64,000 nucleotides of DNA from positions 3,050,960 to 3,114,959 of the forward strand of contig NZ_JH636435.1 in NCBI RefSeq assembly GCF_000255655.1. Direction: 5' to 3'. The translations under genes were made by a program, and so were the position numbers. Within the stretch, counting starts at the first letter, position 1. Every line of letters starts with the position of its first letter. This document shows positions 16,941 to 26,017 of this stretch, piece after piece. The stretch is from Schlesneria paludicola DSM 18645 (GTDB taxonomy: Bacteria > Planctomycetota > Planctomycetia > Planctomycetales > Planctomycetaceae). The notes beneath the pieces are model-generated. The model was not told the origin of the DNA. It ran no database searches and saw only the letters and a program-made list of their open reading frames with translations.

Positions 16941-18284
16941 TCAATCGATCAGCACAAACTTGCCATAGTTTCGACTCGACAGTGGCTTCATGAACATCGA
17001 GAGGCCGCCGTGGCCGCCAGCGGTCGTGACGCCGATTGTGTGGATCGAGATGCGGCGGACGCGATTCAGTTCGCTGCAGGCATTCACGATCGAACCGGGC
17101 TGATCGTCGGTAGGCTCACCATCGGACAGAAAGTAGATGGCTTCTGGCTCGAGCTTGAACGCGACACTCAATGCGGCCCCTGATGCAGTCAAAGGCGCCA
17201 ACGGCCGCGCGACGATCGCTCGAGCCGCATTTTTCTTTGCATCAGCCGTCGCCGAAACAAGCCGGGGTTGCCACGCATCGGCCTGCCGATCGAACATCAC
17301 CACACCGAAATGGACGACCTCAGGCAGCGCGTCGATGGCGTTGATCAACGCCTGCTTTGCCGCCAGGATCGGAGTGCCGTGCATGCTGCCTGACGAATCC
17401 AGCACGAATACGATCCGCTTCGCGCAAATCGGAATCCGGTAGTATGTCAGTTGATCACTCGCAATGTCGTCGTCATCCGGCTCGATTTCACCGTCGGGAA
17501 ACTCGAACGTGTCTCGATTCTTTTCCCACCACTCGGCCCAACCGGCAGCATCCGCACGAAGCCGTTGCTTCGTAACAGCCGTCAAATAGCTGACAATATC
17601 TGCCTGAATCAGCCCTTCGGTCTTGGGCAGCAGTTCGATCAGGAAGTCGACTGCCTCGAGTTTTCGAATCTTCGACATCGCCTGTACGATGGTCCGGCGG
17701 TAACCGAAATGGGATTCAAACACCTTCGCCCTGGACAGAATCGCAACGGCGCGGGCGGGGTCCTGCTCACGCTGCTCGGTGTAGTCATCTTCGCTCTGAT
17801 CAGCGAATTCGTCGATCAGGGTGATCGGCACCAGCAGATTGCCTTTGGGCGTCGCCAGAAATTCGTCAATGAACTTGATGAGTTCCACTTGCCGCTCGGG
17901 AATATCACTCGCCACGAGCGCGCGAAGCATTTCCAGTGTCATTTCATTGGCGATCGACTTCTTGATAGACTTTTTTAATTCGTTGATCAAGTAGCCACTG
18001 ACCGTTGCGTCATCGGCCAGTTGCCGTAGTCCCGCGCGGGTCGCGAGCCTGACCTTCAATTCCGAATCGAACAAACCTCGTTTCAACAAGAGTTCGGCGG
18101 TACCTGGACGCGGAATTTTGGCGAACGTCGCAACAGCCGCCGCACGTGTGTTGGCAGCGGGCTTCTTCATTTCTTTCACGAAGGTTTGCTTCGCGGACGT
18201 GAATTCCACATCCACAGGTGCCGCGGAAACATACGACACGTTCACCAGCAACGAAGCGACGACAACACAATCCCGAACTCGCAT
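16941..18284 (-). CDS. Secreted HEAT-repeat / von Willebrand factor A protein
   Basis: A 447-residue protein with a signal peptide (VVVASLLVNVSYVSA). Residues 35-250 consist of helical HEAT-like repeats (FAKIPRPGTAELLLKRGLFD..., SKIRKLEAVDFLIELL). A vWA domain follows with a complete MIDAS motif D296-SS-G-S300 (VFVLDSSGSMHG) and IYFLSDGEPTDD. This HEAT-plus-vWA architecture is common among planctomycete secreted proteins, probably for calcium/magnesium-dependent protein binding at the cell surface. The ATG at 18284 is preferred over a GTG two codons upstream. It is a single gene with its own promoter region, with an R1 repeat beyond its 5' end. Confidence 0.82.
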   Translation of the reverse strand: MRVRDCVVVASLLVNVSYVSAAPVDVEFTSAKQTFVKEMKKPAANTRAAAVATFAKIPRPGTAELLLKRGLFDSELKVRLATRAGLRQLADDATVSGYLINELKKSIKKSIANEMTLEMLRALVASDIPERQVELIKFIDEFLATPKGNLLVPITLIDEFADQSEDDYTEQREQDPARAVAILSRAKVFESHFGYRRTIVQAMSKIRKLEAVDFLIELLPKTEGLIQADIVSYLTAVTKQRLRADAAGWAEWWEKNRDTFEFPDGEIEPDDDDIASDQLTYYRIPICAKRIVFVLDSSGSMHGTPILAAKQALINAIDALPEVVHFGVVMFDRQADAWQPRLVSATADAKKNAARAIVARPLAPLTASGAALSVAFKLEPEAIYFLSDGEPTDDQPGSIVNACSELNRVRRISIHTIGVTTAGGHGGLSMFMKPLSSRNYGKFVLID

Positions 18285-18462
18285 TCGCACGACTCACACC
18301 GGAGACACAGTGACCAGCACGTGTTCAACACGATGAGCATAGCGAATTGTCGACGGAGAAAATCATGAATTTGCCGCAAGAATCGGCGAGTTAAGCCAAT
18401 TGCCACGTGGGGCACCCCAGACAAGCATCGTCGATCGACCACGTGCGAGACAACGCCCCAAG

Positions 18463-18560
18463 CAGCCTGTTGAAATAACGGAGACCGGCACCGTGGCGTT
18501 TATGATGTGATGGCGTTTTCGAGTCTGAGTGGAGCCAGTCCCCAATATTTCAGCAGACCT
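18463..18560. repeat. Dispersed repeat family R1, copy 1
   Basis: A 98-bp element with imperfect terminal inverted repeats (left CAGCCTGTTGAAATAA, right end reading AGGTCTGCTGAAATAT on the other strand) and the R1 inner motifs GACCGGCACC / GGAGCCAGTCCCC. CAAG flanks it on both sides (18459-18462 and 18561-18564), a possible 4-bp target duplication. Its right end overlaps the last codons and stop of the kinase-like gene. Confidence 0.8.
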
Positions 18561-19368
18561 CAAGCAGCGCCGTACGCAGCGCCATCGCGACGGACCATCT
18601 CAACGGAGACTGCGCCAACTGGAATGGCGTCAGATGAATCCATTCCGTCGTCAGTCGTTGCTTCAAACGCTGGTGTGTCTCGCGATCAATGTCCACTTGG
18701 AGCAGAACGTCGGCGAGTTCGCAGAAACTAGAAACAGGCAGATGTGCAGCAGAAGTGTAAACCAATGAACGGAGGTCGTCCGTCTGACGATCGACCTCCG
18801 CGAGCTGCGGATCATGCCGGGTCTCAAAATCGATCCAACAGGCGGAGTTCGCCCTCATGTCCACGATCACATTGCAGGCGGTGGCATCACCGTGACTGAT
18901 CGATCGATACGTTCCGTTCCCCCAGTCGGCATCGACGGCGTGCAATCGACGAAGCGCGGTCAGCGCCAATCGGATCGCGTCGAGCTTCTGTGCTGGTGAG
19001 TACCGACAGTCCGCCAGAATTCGGCTGAGTGAGTCACCCGGGACATGCCGACAGACCAGCACCGAACCTCGCTCAATTGCGCCGCTGGACTCGATCAGCA
19101 CGAGACCCTGACGCGTGGATGCGTCAATGGCTCGTTCCCAAGCAAGCCACTGCCTGACCGGCAGCGCGAAATGAGGGCTTCCCGTCAGCCATTGAAACGC
19201 GTTCCCCCAGGGGATGATCAGGCACGCCAGGAACCGACGCTGCTTTCGAACGACGTCGACGCCACTAACGGAAAGAAACTCGATTCGATGCAGGCGAACC
19301 TTCCCTAACATCATCCCAAGCAGGCGGCGGCATTCATGACGCATTTGCATCAAACGTTGGTGAACCAT
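18550..19368 (-). CDS. Lipopolysaccharide-kinase / APH-like phosphotransferase
   Basis: A 272-residue protein with the small-molecule kinase core: a lysine in VDVVRKQRRF, the catalytic loop ISHGDATACNVIVD and the metal-binding WIDFETRHDP. This fits the WaaP/KdkA or aminoglycoside-phosphotransferase superfamily, whose members phosphorylate sugars of envelope glycans. It begins directly after the stop codon of the GT2 gene (ATG 19366-19368 abuts TGA 19369-19371), so it is the last gene of a coupled envelope-glycan operon. Its stop codon lies inside an R1 element, so the natural C-terminus may have been replaced by repeat insertion. Confidence 0.72.
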   Translation of the reverse strand: MVHQRLMQMRHECRRLLGMMLGKVRLHRIEFLSVSGVDVVRKQRRFLACLIIPWGNAFQWLTGSPHFALPVRQWLAWERAIDASTRQGLVLIESSGAIERGSVLVCRHVPGDSLSRILADCRYSPAQKLDAIRLALTALRRLHAVDADWGNGTYRSISHGDATACNVIVDMRANSACWIDFETRHDPQLAEVDRQTDDLRSLVYTSAAHLPVSSFCELADVLLQVDIDRETHQRLKQRLTTEWIHLTPFQLAQSPLRWSVAMALRTALLEVC

Positions 19369-20094
19369 TCAGCGAATCGCATCGGAATAGTAGATACGGC
19401 CACTCTTGTGCAGGATGGCCCAAACGTACTTGACGAATGTGCGCAGATAGCCAAACGGCAGAGCCTCCATGCGGCGACTGGAACTGAACGCCGTCATCGA
19501 ACGATCGTAGATGAACCGATCCGGTCGGTGGCGGTACAGGCCTGCCAGGATCGGCCATTCCTCGCCAATCGCGACCTCTTCGTCAAAGGGACCGTACTCG
19601 TCAAACACGGTGGCCGTGCAGAACATCACGGCAGGCATCGCTTTCGCCCGAGGAAGTGGCAGGCGGCGCACATGCTCCCAGAAGAACCACCACACTCGTG
19701 CTCTGAGCCCTCCGTCAGAACCCGCCAGTCGGATGATTCCGGCTTCTTTTCCGTCGCGGTGGCAATGATCAACAATCCGACGCAAGCAATCCGACTCGAT
19801 CCAGGTATCGGCGTCGACGAAGACTAAGATCTCGCCCGTCGCGTTTCCTCGACCATGATTTCGTGCACGTGCGGCACCCAACGCCTGATGGCAGACGGCA
19901 ACTACGCCATCGCGCACAGAGAACTGCTGAAGAGTCTCCCAGGTACCATCGGTACTGGCGTTATCGACAACGATCACCTCGACGGCTGTTGGATTGAATT
20001 GTCGCGCCGCATCCAGAATGCGTTCGAGCGTCTCGCCAATGAGACGCTGCTCGTTGCGAGCCGGGACGATGACCGACACTGTCGAGTTGCTCAT
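19369..20094 (-). CDS. Glycosyltransferase family 2
   Basis: A 241-residue GT-A fold enzyme: VSVIVPARNEQRLIGETLE at the N-terminus, VIVVDNASTDGTWE, the nucleotide-sugar/metal motif VFVDADTWIE, and GPFDEEVAIGEEWPIL as the acceptor-side acidic motif. It should transfer a sugar from an activated donor onto a lipid or glycan acceptor on the cytoplasmic side of the membrane; no membrane anchor is evident apart from a mildly hydrophobic C-terminal stretch. TGGAGG lies ten bases before the ATG at 20094, which overlaps the stop of the methyltransferase gene (ATGA). Confidence 0.88.
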   Translation of the reverse strand: MSNSTVSVIVPARNEQRLIGETLERILDAARQFNPTAVEVIVVDNASTDGTWETLQQFSVRDGVVAVCHQALGAARARNHGRGNATGEILVFVDADTWIESDCLRRIVDHCHRDGKEAGIIRLAGSDGGLRARVWWFFWEHVRRLPLPRAKAMPAVMFCTATVFDEYGPFDEEVAIGEEWPILAGLYRHRPDRFIYDRSMTAFSSSRRMEALPFGYLRTFVKYVWAILHKSGRIYYSDAIR

Positions 20095-20702
20095 GATCGA
20101 TGGGCCTCCAGGACAAACAAATCCCGACTCACGCTTAAGCCGGGCCAATTCGAGGGAATGAGTGCTCGTACGACGAAACCTGAGCGACGGAACTCATCGA
20201 GCAATTCCTCACGCGTCCAATAGCGACAAGGAACAAGCGGACAGTCGTGGCACTCAACAATCCGTAAGAACGCCGCAATGTGGAATGCCGCCCTGCCCCA
20301 ACAGAACTCGCGGCACCTGAGCACAAACCGCCCCAACCTGCCCGTATACGTCGATTGCACCACGATCACAGGTCCTTCAGTAATCCGCTGAGCCTCACTT
20401 AAGAGGGGCGCAACGGATTCCGGGTACTGCAACACATACAGCAACAGCAATGACGCAAAATGATGATCGTGCGTAGGAACCGAGTTGTTTGCGAGAAGAG
20501 TCGGCCCAGGACCAACCCAGTGCAGATCAGCGACATCATACTCAGTGACTCGCAACGCTGTTCGCTGCCGGATCAGTTCCGCATTGTGCCCGGTCCCAGA
20601 CCCAAGATCGGCGATGATCCCCACCATGGGCAGATGTGGAGAGATTCGGCGATACAGGGCGCGCGCTCGGTGCTTCATCACGACGTCGGCGATCCACCTC
20701 AT
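20091..20702 (-). CDS. Class I SAM-dependent methyltransferase
   Basis: A 203-residue Rossmann methyltransferase. The SAM-binding glycine motif is IIADLGSGTGHNAEL (about residues 29-43), followed by the acidic VTEYDVADL and a post-motif YVLQYPE. The closing strand signature FVVRALIPSNW ends the domain. The substrate is probably a glycan or lipid intermediate of the operon it belongs to. GGAGGG lies six bases before the ATG at 20702; the start overlaps the deacetylase stop and its own stop overlaps the GT2 start, both as ATGA. Confidence 0.83.
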   Translation of the reverse strand: MRWIADVVMKHRARALYRRISPHLPMVGIIADLGSGTGHNAELIRQRTALRVTEYDVADLHWVGPGPTLLANNSVPTHDHHFASLLLLYVLQYPESVAPLLSEAQRITEGPVIVVQSTYTGRLGRFVLRCREFCWGRAAFHIAAFLRIVECHDCPLVPCRYWTREELLDEFRRSGFVVRALIPSNWPGLSVSRDLFVLEAHRS

Positions 20703-21442
20703 GACGCGCCCTCCGCGTGAGACAGGATTTCGGAGGCCGTCATTGGGCGATATCCACTTCGAACGAAGGACTCAATGAGTCGCAAGGCACGCACAAAATA
20801 TCCGCGACGAACGTCGACCGGATGAATGGCAATGCAGGGAATTGACGCGCGGCGGACGCGCCTCATGAGATGCCCCAGACATTCGCCTCCATAACCAAGA
20901 CAGCCAATTTGACCCCAGTCCCACGACCAGGTGGCCAGAGGCGCGATCACGCCGCGCTCGCACGATTCGAGGCGATCAAAACGCACCACAAATTTCAGTG
21001 ACGAGATTCGCGACGCGGCGATGGGAAGTTGCCACGCAGGAGGCAGCAACCCCTGGGCCCGTTGGCCAGTCTGCTCTCGAAAATCGGCCTGGGCAAACTC
21101 GAGTCGCTCAAGAATCGTCGATTCATCGAGCCCCCGAAATTCGTCGGCGGAATCGGTCAGCAGCGACACGGGCCGCAGCCGTGCGGCGCTTTGATGTGTC
21201 CATCCATGAAGCAAATGTTCGGAACAACGCGTCAAGAGCTCACGATATGCCGGATTGTGAAGACATGCACGACTTCCTCGCCAACGAGGAACGATCGCCG
21301 CGGTGATCTGTCGGCCTACAAGTGGCACCAGACCGTCTACGATCTCACCGAGCTCGGAAAGAAACACGGACGAAAAATCATGCACCACCACCAGCATCGC
21401 GGGCTTCGCAGAACGCAGTGCAATAGGAAGATTCGCTGGCAT
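20699..21442 (-). CDS. Polysaccharide deacetylase-like protein (DUF2334 type)
   Basis: A 247-residue protein with the deacetylase NodB-like layout: VVVHDFSSVF as the metal-binding Asp strand, HLLHGWTHQS as the HxxxH-like motif, LLPPAWQLP, and CIAIHPVDV near the C-terminus. DUF2334 members are distant carbohydrate esterase 4 relatives that deacetylate surface glycans or their precursors. A GGGGGA site precedes the ATG at 21442; in-frame codons further upstream have none. It is the first gene of a four-gene minus-strand operon with the methyltransferase, GT2 and kinase, all overlapping or abutting. Confidence 0.72.
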   Translation of the reverse strand: MPANLPIALRSAKPAMLVVVHDFSSVFLSELGEIVDGLVPLVGRQITAAIVPRWRGSRACLHNPAYRELLTRCSEHLLHGWTHQSAARLRPVSLLTDSADEFRGLDESTILERLEFAQADFREQTGQRAQGLLPPAWQLPIAASRISSLKFVVRFDRLESCERGVIAPLATWSWDWGQIGCLGYGGECLGHLMRRVRRASIPCIAIHPVDVRRGYFVRALRLIESFVRSGYRPMTASEILSHAEGAS

Positions 21443-21637
21443 GACGTCCCCCGATTCAGGCGATCGACTTTGCAATACAGTATCTTGAAACTCGATTAAT
21501 CAAGATCACTTCAACAATTCAAAAACACGCCGCTTTGCATTGCAAAGTTATTTAACAAGAGCACGCTTGTCAAGACTCCATAGGGATTTGGGAACCGTTC
21601 GCCTGTTCCGCAAAGGAAATGAACACAGGAAAAAACA

Positions 21638-21672
21638 CGACCTCGCAATGTCGCTACCGACATGCGAGGTCG
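21638..21672 (-). terminator. Strong terminator between beta-barrel gene and glycan operon
   Basis: A 15-bp stem with one bulged base (CGACCTCGCA-A-TGTCG / CGACATGCGAGGTCG), loop CTAC, followed on the minus strand by GTGTTTTTTCC. A second hairpin at 21728-21758 (CACCAGAGAG / CTCTCTGGTG) lies closer to the beta-barrel gene's stop. Together they should end its transcript before the deacetylase gene. Confidence 0.8.
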
Positions 21673-21813
21673 AAATTGTACTGCCGATTCAACGAGCAAC
21701 TGCGAATCAAACGGGGAGATGGCAGAACACCAGAGAGCCCGCTTGGAACTCTCTGGTGATCAGATGCAATCAACAGTGAAAATCGAACCTGTCAACGTCT
21801 ATCGGGTTCACCA

Positions 21814-22785
21814 TTAGTACCGCAAAATGAGATCCACAGTCAGACGATTCTGAATAATGTCGCGACGATCGGTATAGGGAATCTCATAGGCGACACCCAG
21901 TTCCAGGTTCTTGTTTGGCTTGTATTTCACGCCGTAGCCGCCGGTCACGATGTCATTGCCTGCCACCCCGACGGAGCCCAGGTTGAACAGATCCAGCCCT
22001 TCAACAGGCGCGGCAAAAGAATTGGACGAGGAGAGCCAGTGGTACCAATTCGCTTCCGTAAACAGGTAGAAACCGCTGTTTCCTAACTTTCGGTCGAGGT
22101 GACTCGACAAGTATGTGCTTTGCGTTTGAACATCCGTATTGGCTGGCAGCCGCGCTCCGAACGTGGAAACGAGATGCCAGTTGTCACCAAGCTGCTGGCC
22201 TCCTGTCAGGAACAGATTGAATTCTCCGTTTCCTTTTCCCTGCAGAGCCTGATGGCTGCCGAGTGGAATCCCATACGTAAAGCCGGTGCTCACAATCGTC
22301 TGGCTGCAATAGTCCTTGTAGATGTTGTACTTCAGCCCGGCGTTGACGTCGGCGAACCCGTCACTCATGAGGCCGTTCTGTGAGAAGAAGAAACCATCCT
22401 TCGTCGCGATGATCGACAGATTTTCGGTCAACGCCGCTCGGGCCTGCATCGCAATCAATTGCGCACTACCACCGCCCAGGGCGTTCGGAATCGTGTGGTT
22501 CACAAAGATCGGCCGCACTTCAGTCAATGTTCGCGGATCTTCAAAATACACGGGATTCGTCATCGGACTGATGAAGTCGGAGAACCCATGATCACTTTGC
22601 GCAATCAATCCAAACAACTTGGGACTACCACTCGTCAACGGGACGGCCGAGGACTCAGGCGACACCGGCGCTGTGGTGTTGATCGACGTCAGGTTAAAAA
22701 CAGGAACTGTGGACTCGTCCGCTGCACCGATCCTCGCCATCGTCAGCAACATGAACACAGTTAATTGAACACGCGTCACAGTCAT
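21814..22785 (-). CDS. Outer-membrane beta-barrel protein (phenol-degradation MetA-like family)
   Basis: A 323-residue exported protein: signal peptide VQLTVFMLLTMARIGAADE, then alternating amphipathic strands such as DVNAGLKYNIYKDYC, TIVSTGFTYGIPLG and VTGGYGVKYKPNKNLELGVAY. It ends in LTVDLILRY, a terminal aromatic typical of barrels inserted by the Bam complex. GAGGAGGG precedes the ATG at 22785. Proteins of this look are often labelled putative transporter or MetA-pathway-of-phenol-degradation; the true substrate is unknown. It is probably monocistronic, bounded downstream by two hairpins. Confidence 0.7.
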   Translation of the reverse strand: MTVTRVQLTVFMLLTMARIGAADESTVPVFNLTSINTTAPVSPESSAVPLTSGSPKLFGLIAQSDHGFSDFISPMTNPVYFEDPRTLTEVRPIFVNHTIPNALGGGSAQLIAMQARAALTENLSIIATKDGFFFSQNGLMSDGFADVNAGLKYNIYKDYCSQTIVSTGFTYGIPLGSHQALQGKGNGEFNLFLTGGQQLGDNWHLVSTFGARLPANTDVQTQSTYLSSHLDRKLGNSGFYLFTEANWYHWLSSSNSFAAPVEGLDLFNLGSVGVAGNDIVTGGYGVKYKPNKNLELGVAYEIPYTDRRDIIQNRLTVDLILRY

Positions 22786-23622
22786 GCAGGTTCCCTCCTC
22801 GTTCTGAAATGAGAGCAATCACCGTTGAAATCACACGTCACACGACGATCGTTGAATTGCACCAAAACCATCGGCCACGAAATCCGCAAATCGCAGTGAG
22901 CAAACGCATCAGGTGGAACTTGCGCGGAATTCCAGCGGTCTGTTGGCGACGAGACAGACTTTGCCAATCCTCCGAGAGTCTCGCGCATTTACGAATGCGT
23001 CTGAAATGAGACGACATTGACCAGGTGGATCGAATCCGACACCAGAGATCCGGGGATCACCTCCGCACGACGAGAGCGAGTCGTTCGAAGATCGCGATCA
23101 AGTCAACTTTTCCGCCGCCATGACAACCCGGTCGCACGATGGCTCGAGCAACACATGGACGAAGATTTGCCAGTCGGTACAAAGTTGGATGATGTGCCCA
23201 TCGACGATCGACGTCAGACTCGTCCTCCGATCAACGCAGATTGATCCTGAATTCCGAACGGCCGATTCGTTGACGGATCGATGTCGACCGAGAGATGATC
23301 TCTCGGAATCCGACTCCTATCATTCGCCACTTGACGTGAATCACCCCGTCCGAAGCACGCTTGGGGAACAGACTCGTTCGAGCCCCCTGCACCTTCCGTT
23401 CGCTCTGCCCTGCATCGCGGATGCCGTCATTGGCCAGCGTTCTCGGATTGGGAACTAATGCATTTTCAGCGCCGAAGACGCGTGACACCGTGCGAGGTTT
23501 TCGCAACCATGACGCTAGTTTCCGATGAAACCGGGTCTTCCCTTCTCTGACTCGAAAATGATTGCCGTTGCTGGCAATCGTATTCCAGAAACGCCCTTCC
23601 CCAATTACAGAACCAAAACACG
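22786..23622. other. Long intergenic region, no gene seen
   Basis: This 837-bp gap between divergent genes has no supported coding frame. It must contain the promoters of the beta-barrel gene and of the acyltransferase. Its right part holds repeat R3 copy B (separate entry), ending about 60 bp before the acyltransferase start. Confidence 0.6.
23437..23560. repeat. Dispersed repeat family R3, copy B
   Basis: About 124 bp aligning with 12865-13000. The shared blocks include TGGG(G)..CT.A.GCATTTTCA, the 35-base core 23474-23508 (GAAGACGCGTGACACCGTGC onward) and CTCTGACTCG near the right end. The terminal inverted repeat seen in copy A is worn here. Like copy A it lies just upstream of a gene. 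Confidence 0.75.
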
Positions 23623-25149
23623 ATGGCACACGACGCGCCGCTGACGACTGATTCCCCTGATCGCGTCATTTCCATGGATCAATTTCGCGGCTATGCAGTC
23701 GCGGCCATGATTTTCGTCAACTTCGTGGGTGGATTCGGGGTCGTCCATTCTGTCTTCAAACACAATGACAACTATCTCAGCTATGCCGACACCATCATGG
23801 CGAACTTCATGTTCATGGTGGGGTTCTCGTTCCGGCTGACAATGCTGCGAAGACTCAAGCGGATGAGCTGGCTCGCAACCTGCTGGTCGTATGTGCGACG
23901 GAGCCTGCTGCTCGTATTCGTCTCGACACTGCTGTATGGAATCGCCGGGGACTACAAGAGTTGGAGCCAGTTCCAACAGATTCCCGAGACGCTCCGCGAT
24001 CCCTCGGACCCACCACCGAGTGAATCGGAATCACAACCACGAGGTCGGCGGCGAGGCCGGCCTCGTGATCCCGCGCAAGAGTTCCGGGATGAGCTCAAGC
24101 AGATGACGCCTGAAGAGCAGGACGTCGCGATTCACGACGAGCGACTTCGACGCCGCGCCGAGCGTGAGAAAGAACGAAGCAACGCCAAGCCGGCCGACCC
24201 CGCAAAAACATCCTTATTCCACCCCGAATTCCGGAAATCATTCTTTGCAAACTGGCGAGTCTCACTGGCCCGCCACCTCAAAAGCAACTTGTGGGAGACG
24301 TTTGCCATCATCGGAATGTCTCAACTGGTGATCCTGCCTCTGGTCCCCCTGGGAATGCACATTCGCCTCGCCGCGATGTTCGGCCTGGCGCTCGTCCATG
24401 CGCTACTGTGCTACTGGTTCAATTGGGGATTCGTCCTGGGCTTCGAAGACAACTGGATGGTCCAAATCTGGAAGACGGGCACAAGTCGCAGTTGGGATGG
24501 TGGCTTTTTCGGACCGTTGTGTTGGGGCGTCGTCATGCTGGGCGGGACGATCGCCTACGATGTGGTGATGACGGACGGGACACGCTGGGCCGTCATTGTG
24601 CGACTGCTGAGATACGGCGTCTTCTTCACCGTTTTGGGGTACATCTTTTCGTGTGGAACCCGCCTGTACGACATCGTCGACGGAGGCACGCCTCAACGAT
24701 CGAACATCACGGACATCAAGTTTGCCGAATCCCCCATGGTCCCGTCACTGTCCGGTGTGAACCATCGCAGCCCGCTCAGCCTGCTGGCAGAGCCCCCCTT
24801 CATCGCCCCGCCCCCAGGCGATGAACGACTGGAAAACTATTGGATGATGAGCAAGAAGTTTCCGACGCTGTCGTACATCCTCTGCGCGACAGGCCTGTCC
24901 TTCCTCCTTTACGCCGCATTCGTGTGGTTCTCTGACATCCGACACTTTGAGATCGGAATCTTTCGAACGTTCGGCACCAACCCACTTCTGGCCTATTGCA
25001 TTAACGAGCTCGCGCATTCTCGCTTCAAAAACCTTCTGCCCGGCGACGCGCCACTGTGGTACTGCCTGCTGGCCTTCGTCCTCTATTTCGGAATGATCTA
25101 CGCCTGCGTCCGCTACTTCGAACGCCAGAAAATGTTCATTCGCCTTTGA
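23623..25149 (+). CDS. Membrane acyltransferase, DUF1624/HGSNAT-like
   Basis: A 508-residue polytopic protein. The N-terminal RVISMDQFRGYAVAAMIFVNF motif is that of the heparan-alpha-glucosaminide N-acetyltransferase / DUF5009-DUF1624 group (S.D..RG.......I.VN). About ten membrane segments follow, with a long charged cytoplasmic insert at residues 125-205 (PPPSESESQPRGRRRGRPRD...). Such enzymes move acetyl groups across the membrane onto sugars. Planctomycetes often carry several. The ATG has no obvious Shine-Dalgarno. A related but shorter protein is encoded at 57313-58509. Confidence 0.8.
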   Translation: MAHDAPLTTDSPDRVISMDQFRGYAVAAMIFVNFVGGFGVVHSVFKHNDNYLSYADTIMANFMFMVGFSFRLTMLRRLKRMSWLATCWSYVRRSLLLVFVSTLLYGIAGDYKSWSQFQQIPETLRDPSDPPPSESESQPRGRRRGRPRDPAQEFRDELKQMTPEEQDVAIHDERLRRRAEREKERSNAKPADPAKTSLFHPEFRKSFFANWRVSLARHLKSNLWETFAIIGMSQLVILPLVPLGMHIRLAAMFGLALVHALLCYWFNWGFVLGFEDNWMVQIWKTGTSRSWDGGFFGPLCWGVVMLGGTIAYDVVMTDGTRWAVIVRLLRYGVFFTVLGYIFSCGTRLYDIVDGGTPQRSNITDIKFAESPMVPSLSGVNHRSPLSLLAEPPFIAPPPGDERLENYWMMSKKFPTLSYILCATGLSFLLYAAFVWFSDIRHFEIGIFRTFGTNPLLAYCINELAHSRFKNLLPGDAPLWYCLLAFVLYFGMIYACVRYFERQKMFIRL

Positions 25150-25204
25150 TGGGGGGCGTTTCGGTGGCCATGGAGCGTTTCTCGCCGTTTGCGATTGTCA
25201 CGAA

Positions 25205-25762
25205 ATGACGCATGAATGGCTTTACACCTTGCGAGAACGTTTCAGGCCCGAAGTCGCACCCGGCTGGAAAGACTATCTCGCCTTCTCGGGCTTTCGGGAC
25301 ATCGTTGAGATGGTGACTCTCGATTTGGGTGTGTGCCCGCAGGTCATCACAAACCTCCGTGACGAGGATTGGACTTACAACGTGCATGCGGACTTCCGGA
25401 TCATGTTTTTTCGTGATGCGGAGTATCTGATGACACGACAGCCAATCGATTCATCACGACACCAGATCCTCGCCATCTTAGAGAGTCCGAATGGTTCAGA
25501 AGTCATTCCTTCAGGCTTCAAACATTGCGGTTACGACATCATGGACTCATACCTCGGCAACAGCACCCTGACCAACTGCGGACAAATCCCCGAGGCGTTC
25601 GATCCGTCAATTGTAACTGAGTTCGGCCTGATCTCCGATTACGCAACAGCAATCGATGTTCGGGACAAAATGCGACAATTGGAACCAGACGATCCTCATC
25701 TCGGAGCGTGTGAAGTGTGGGCAATTGCGCGCGCATACGCGGCTTACGAATCGAGAACCTAA
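25205..25762 (+). CDS. Hypothetical soluble protein, 185 aa
   Basis: A protein with an even, protein-like composition and no signal peptide or membrane segment. Recognisable stretches are AILESPNGSEVIPSGFKHCGYDIMDSYLGNSTLTNCG and IVTEFGLISDYATAIDVRD. I do not recognise a family and find no catalytic motif. It starts 55 bp after the acyltransferase gene on the same strand and could be its second cistron. The ATG at 25205 has no strong ribosome-binding site. Confidence 0.6.
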   Translation: MTHEWLYTLRERFRPEVAPGWKDYLAFSGFRDIVEMVTLDLGVCPQVITNLRDEDWTYNVHADFRIMFFRDAEYLMTRQPIDSSRHQILAILESPNGSEVIPSGFKHCGYDIMDSYLGNSTLTNCGQIPEAFDPSIVTEFGLISDYATAIDVRDKMRQLEPDDPHLGACEVWAIARAYAAYESRT

Positions 25763-26017
25763 ACGCACGGGCTGACAGTGGCCACCGCTTGTCGAAGAGG
25801 ACATCTCTGCCGCAGCTCCAAGTTAGCACCTACGCCGCATCGGCCGATGTGACTAACGCAAATTGCATAGCCCGAGCCATCACAGACCACAACCAATTGC
25901 TGTTAAGTGTCGCCTGCAGCATTAATGAATGACTCAATACAGGGAGCCCAAATACGCCGCCATCCCTTTAAAAATGGGCCGGGTTCAAGCGCCCACGTGC
26001 AACCTCTGAGCTGTACC

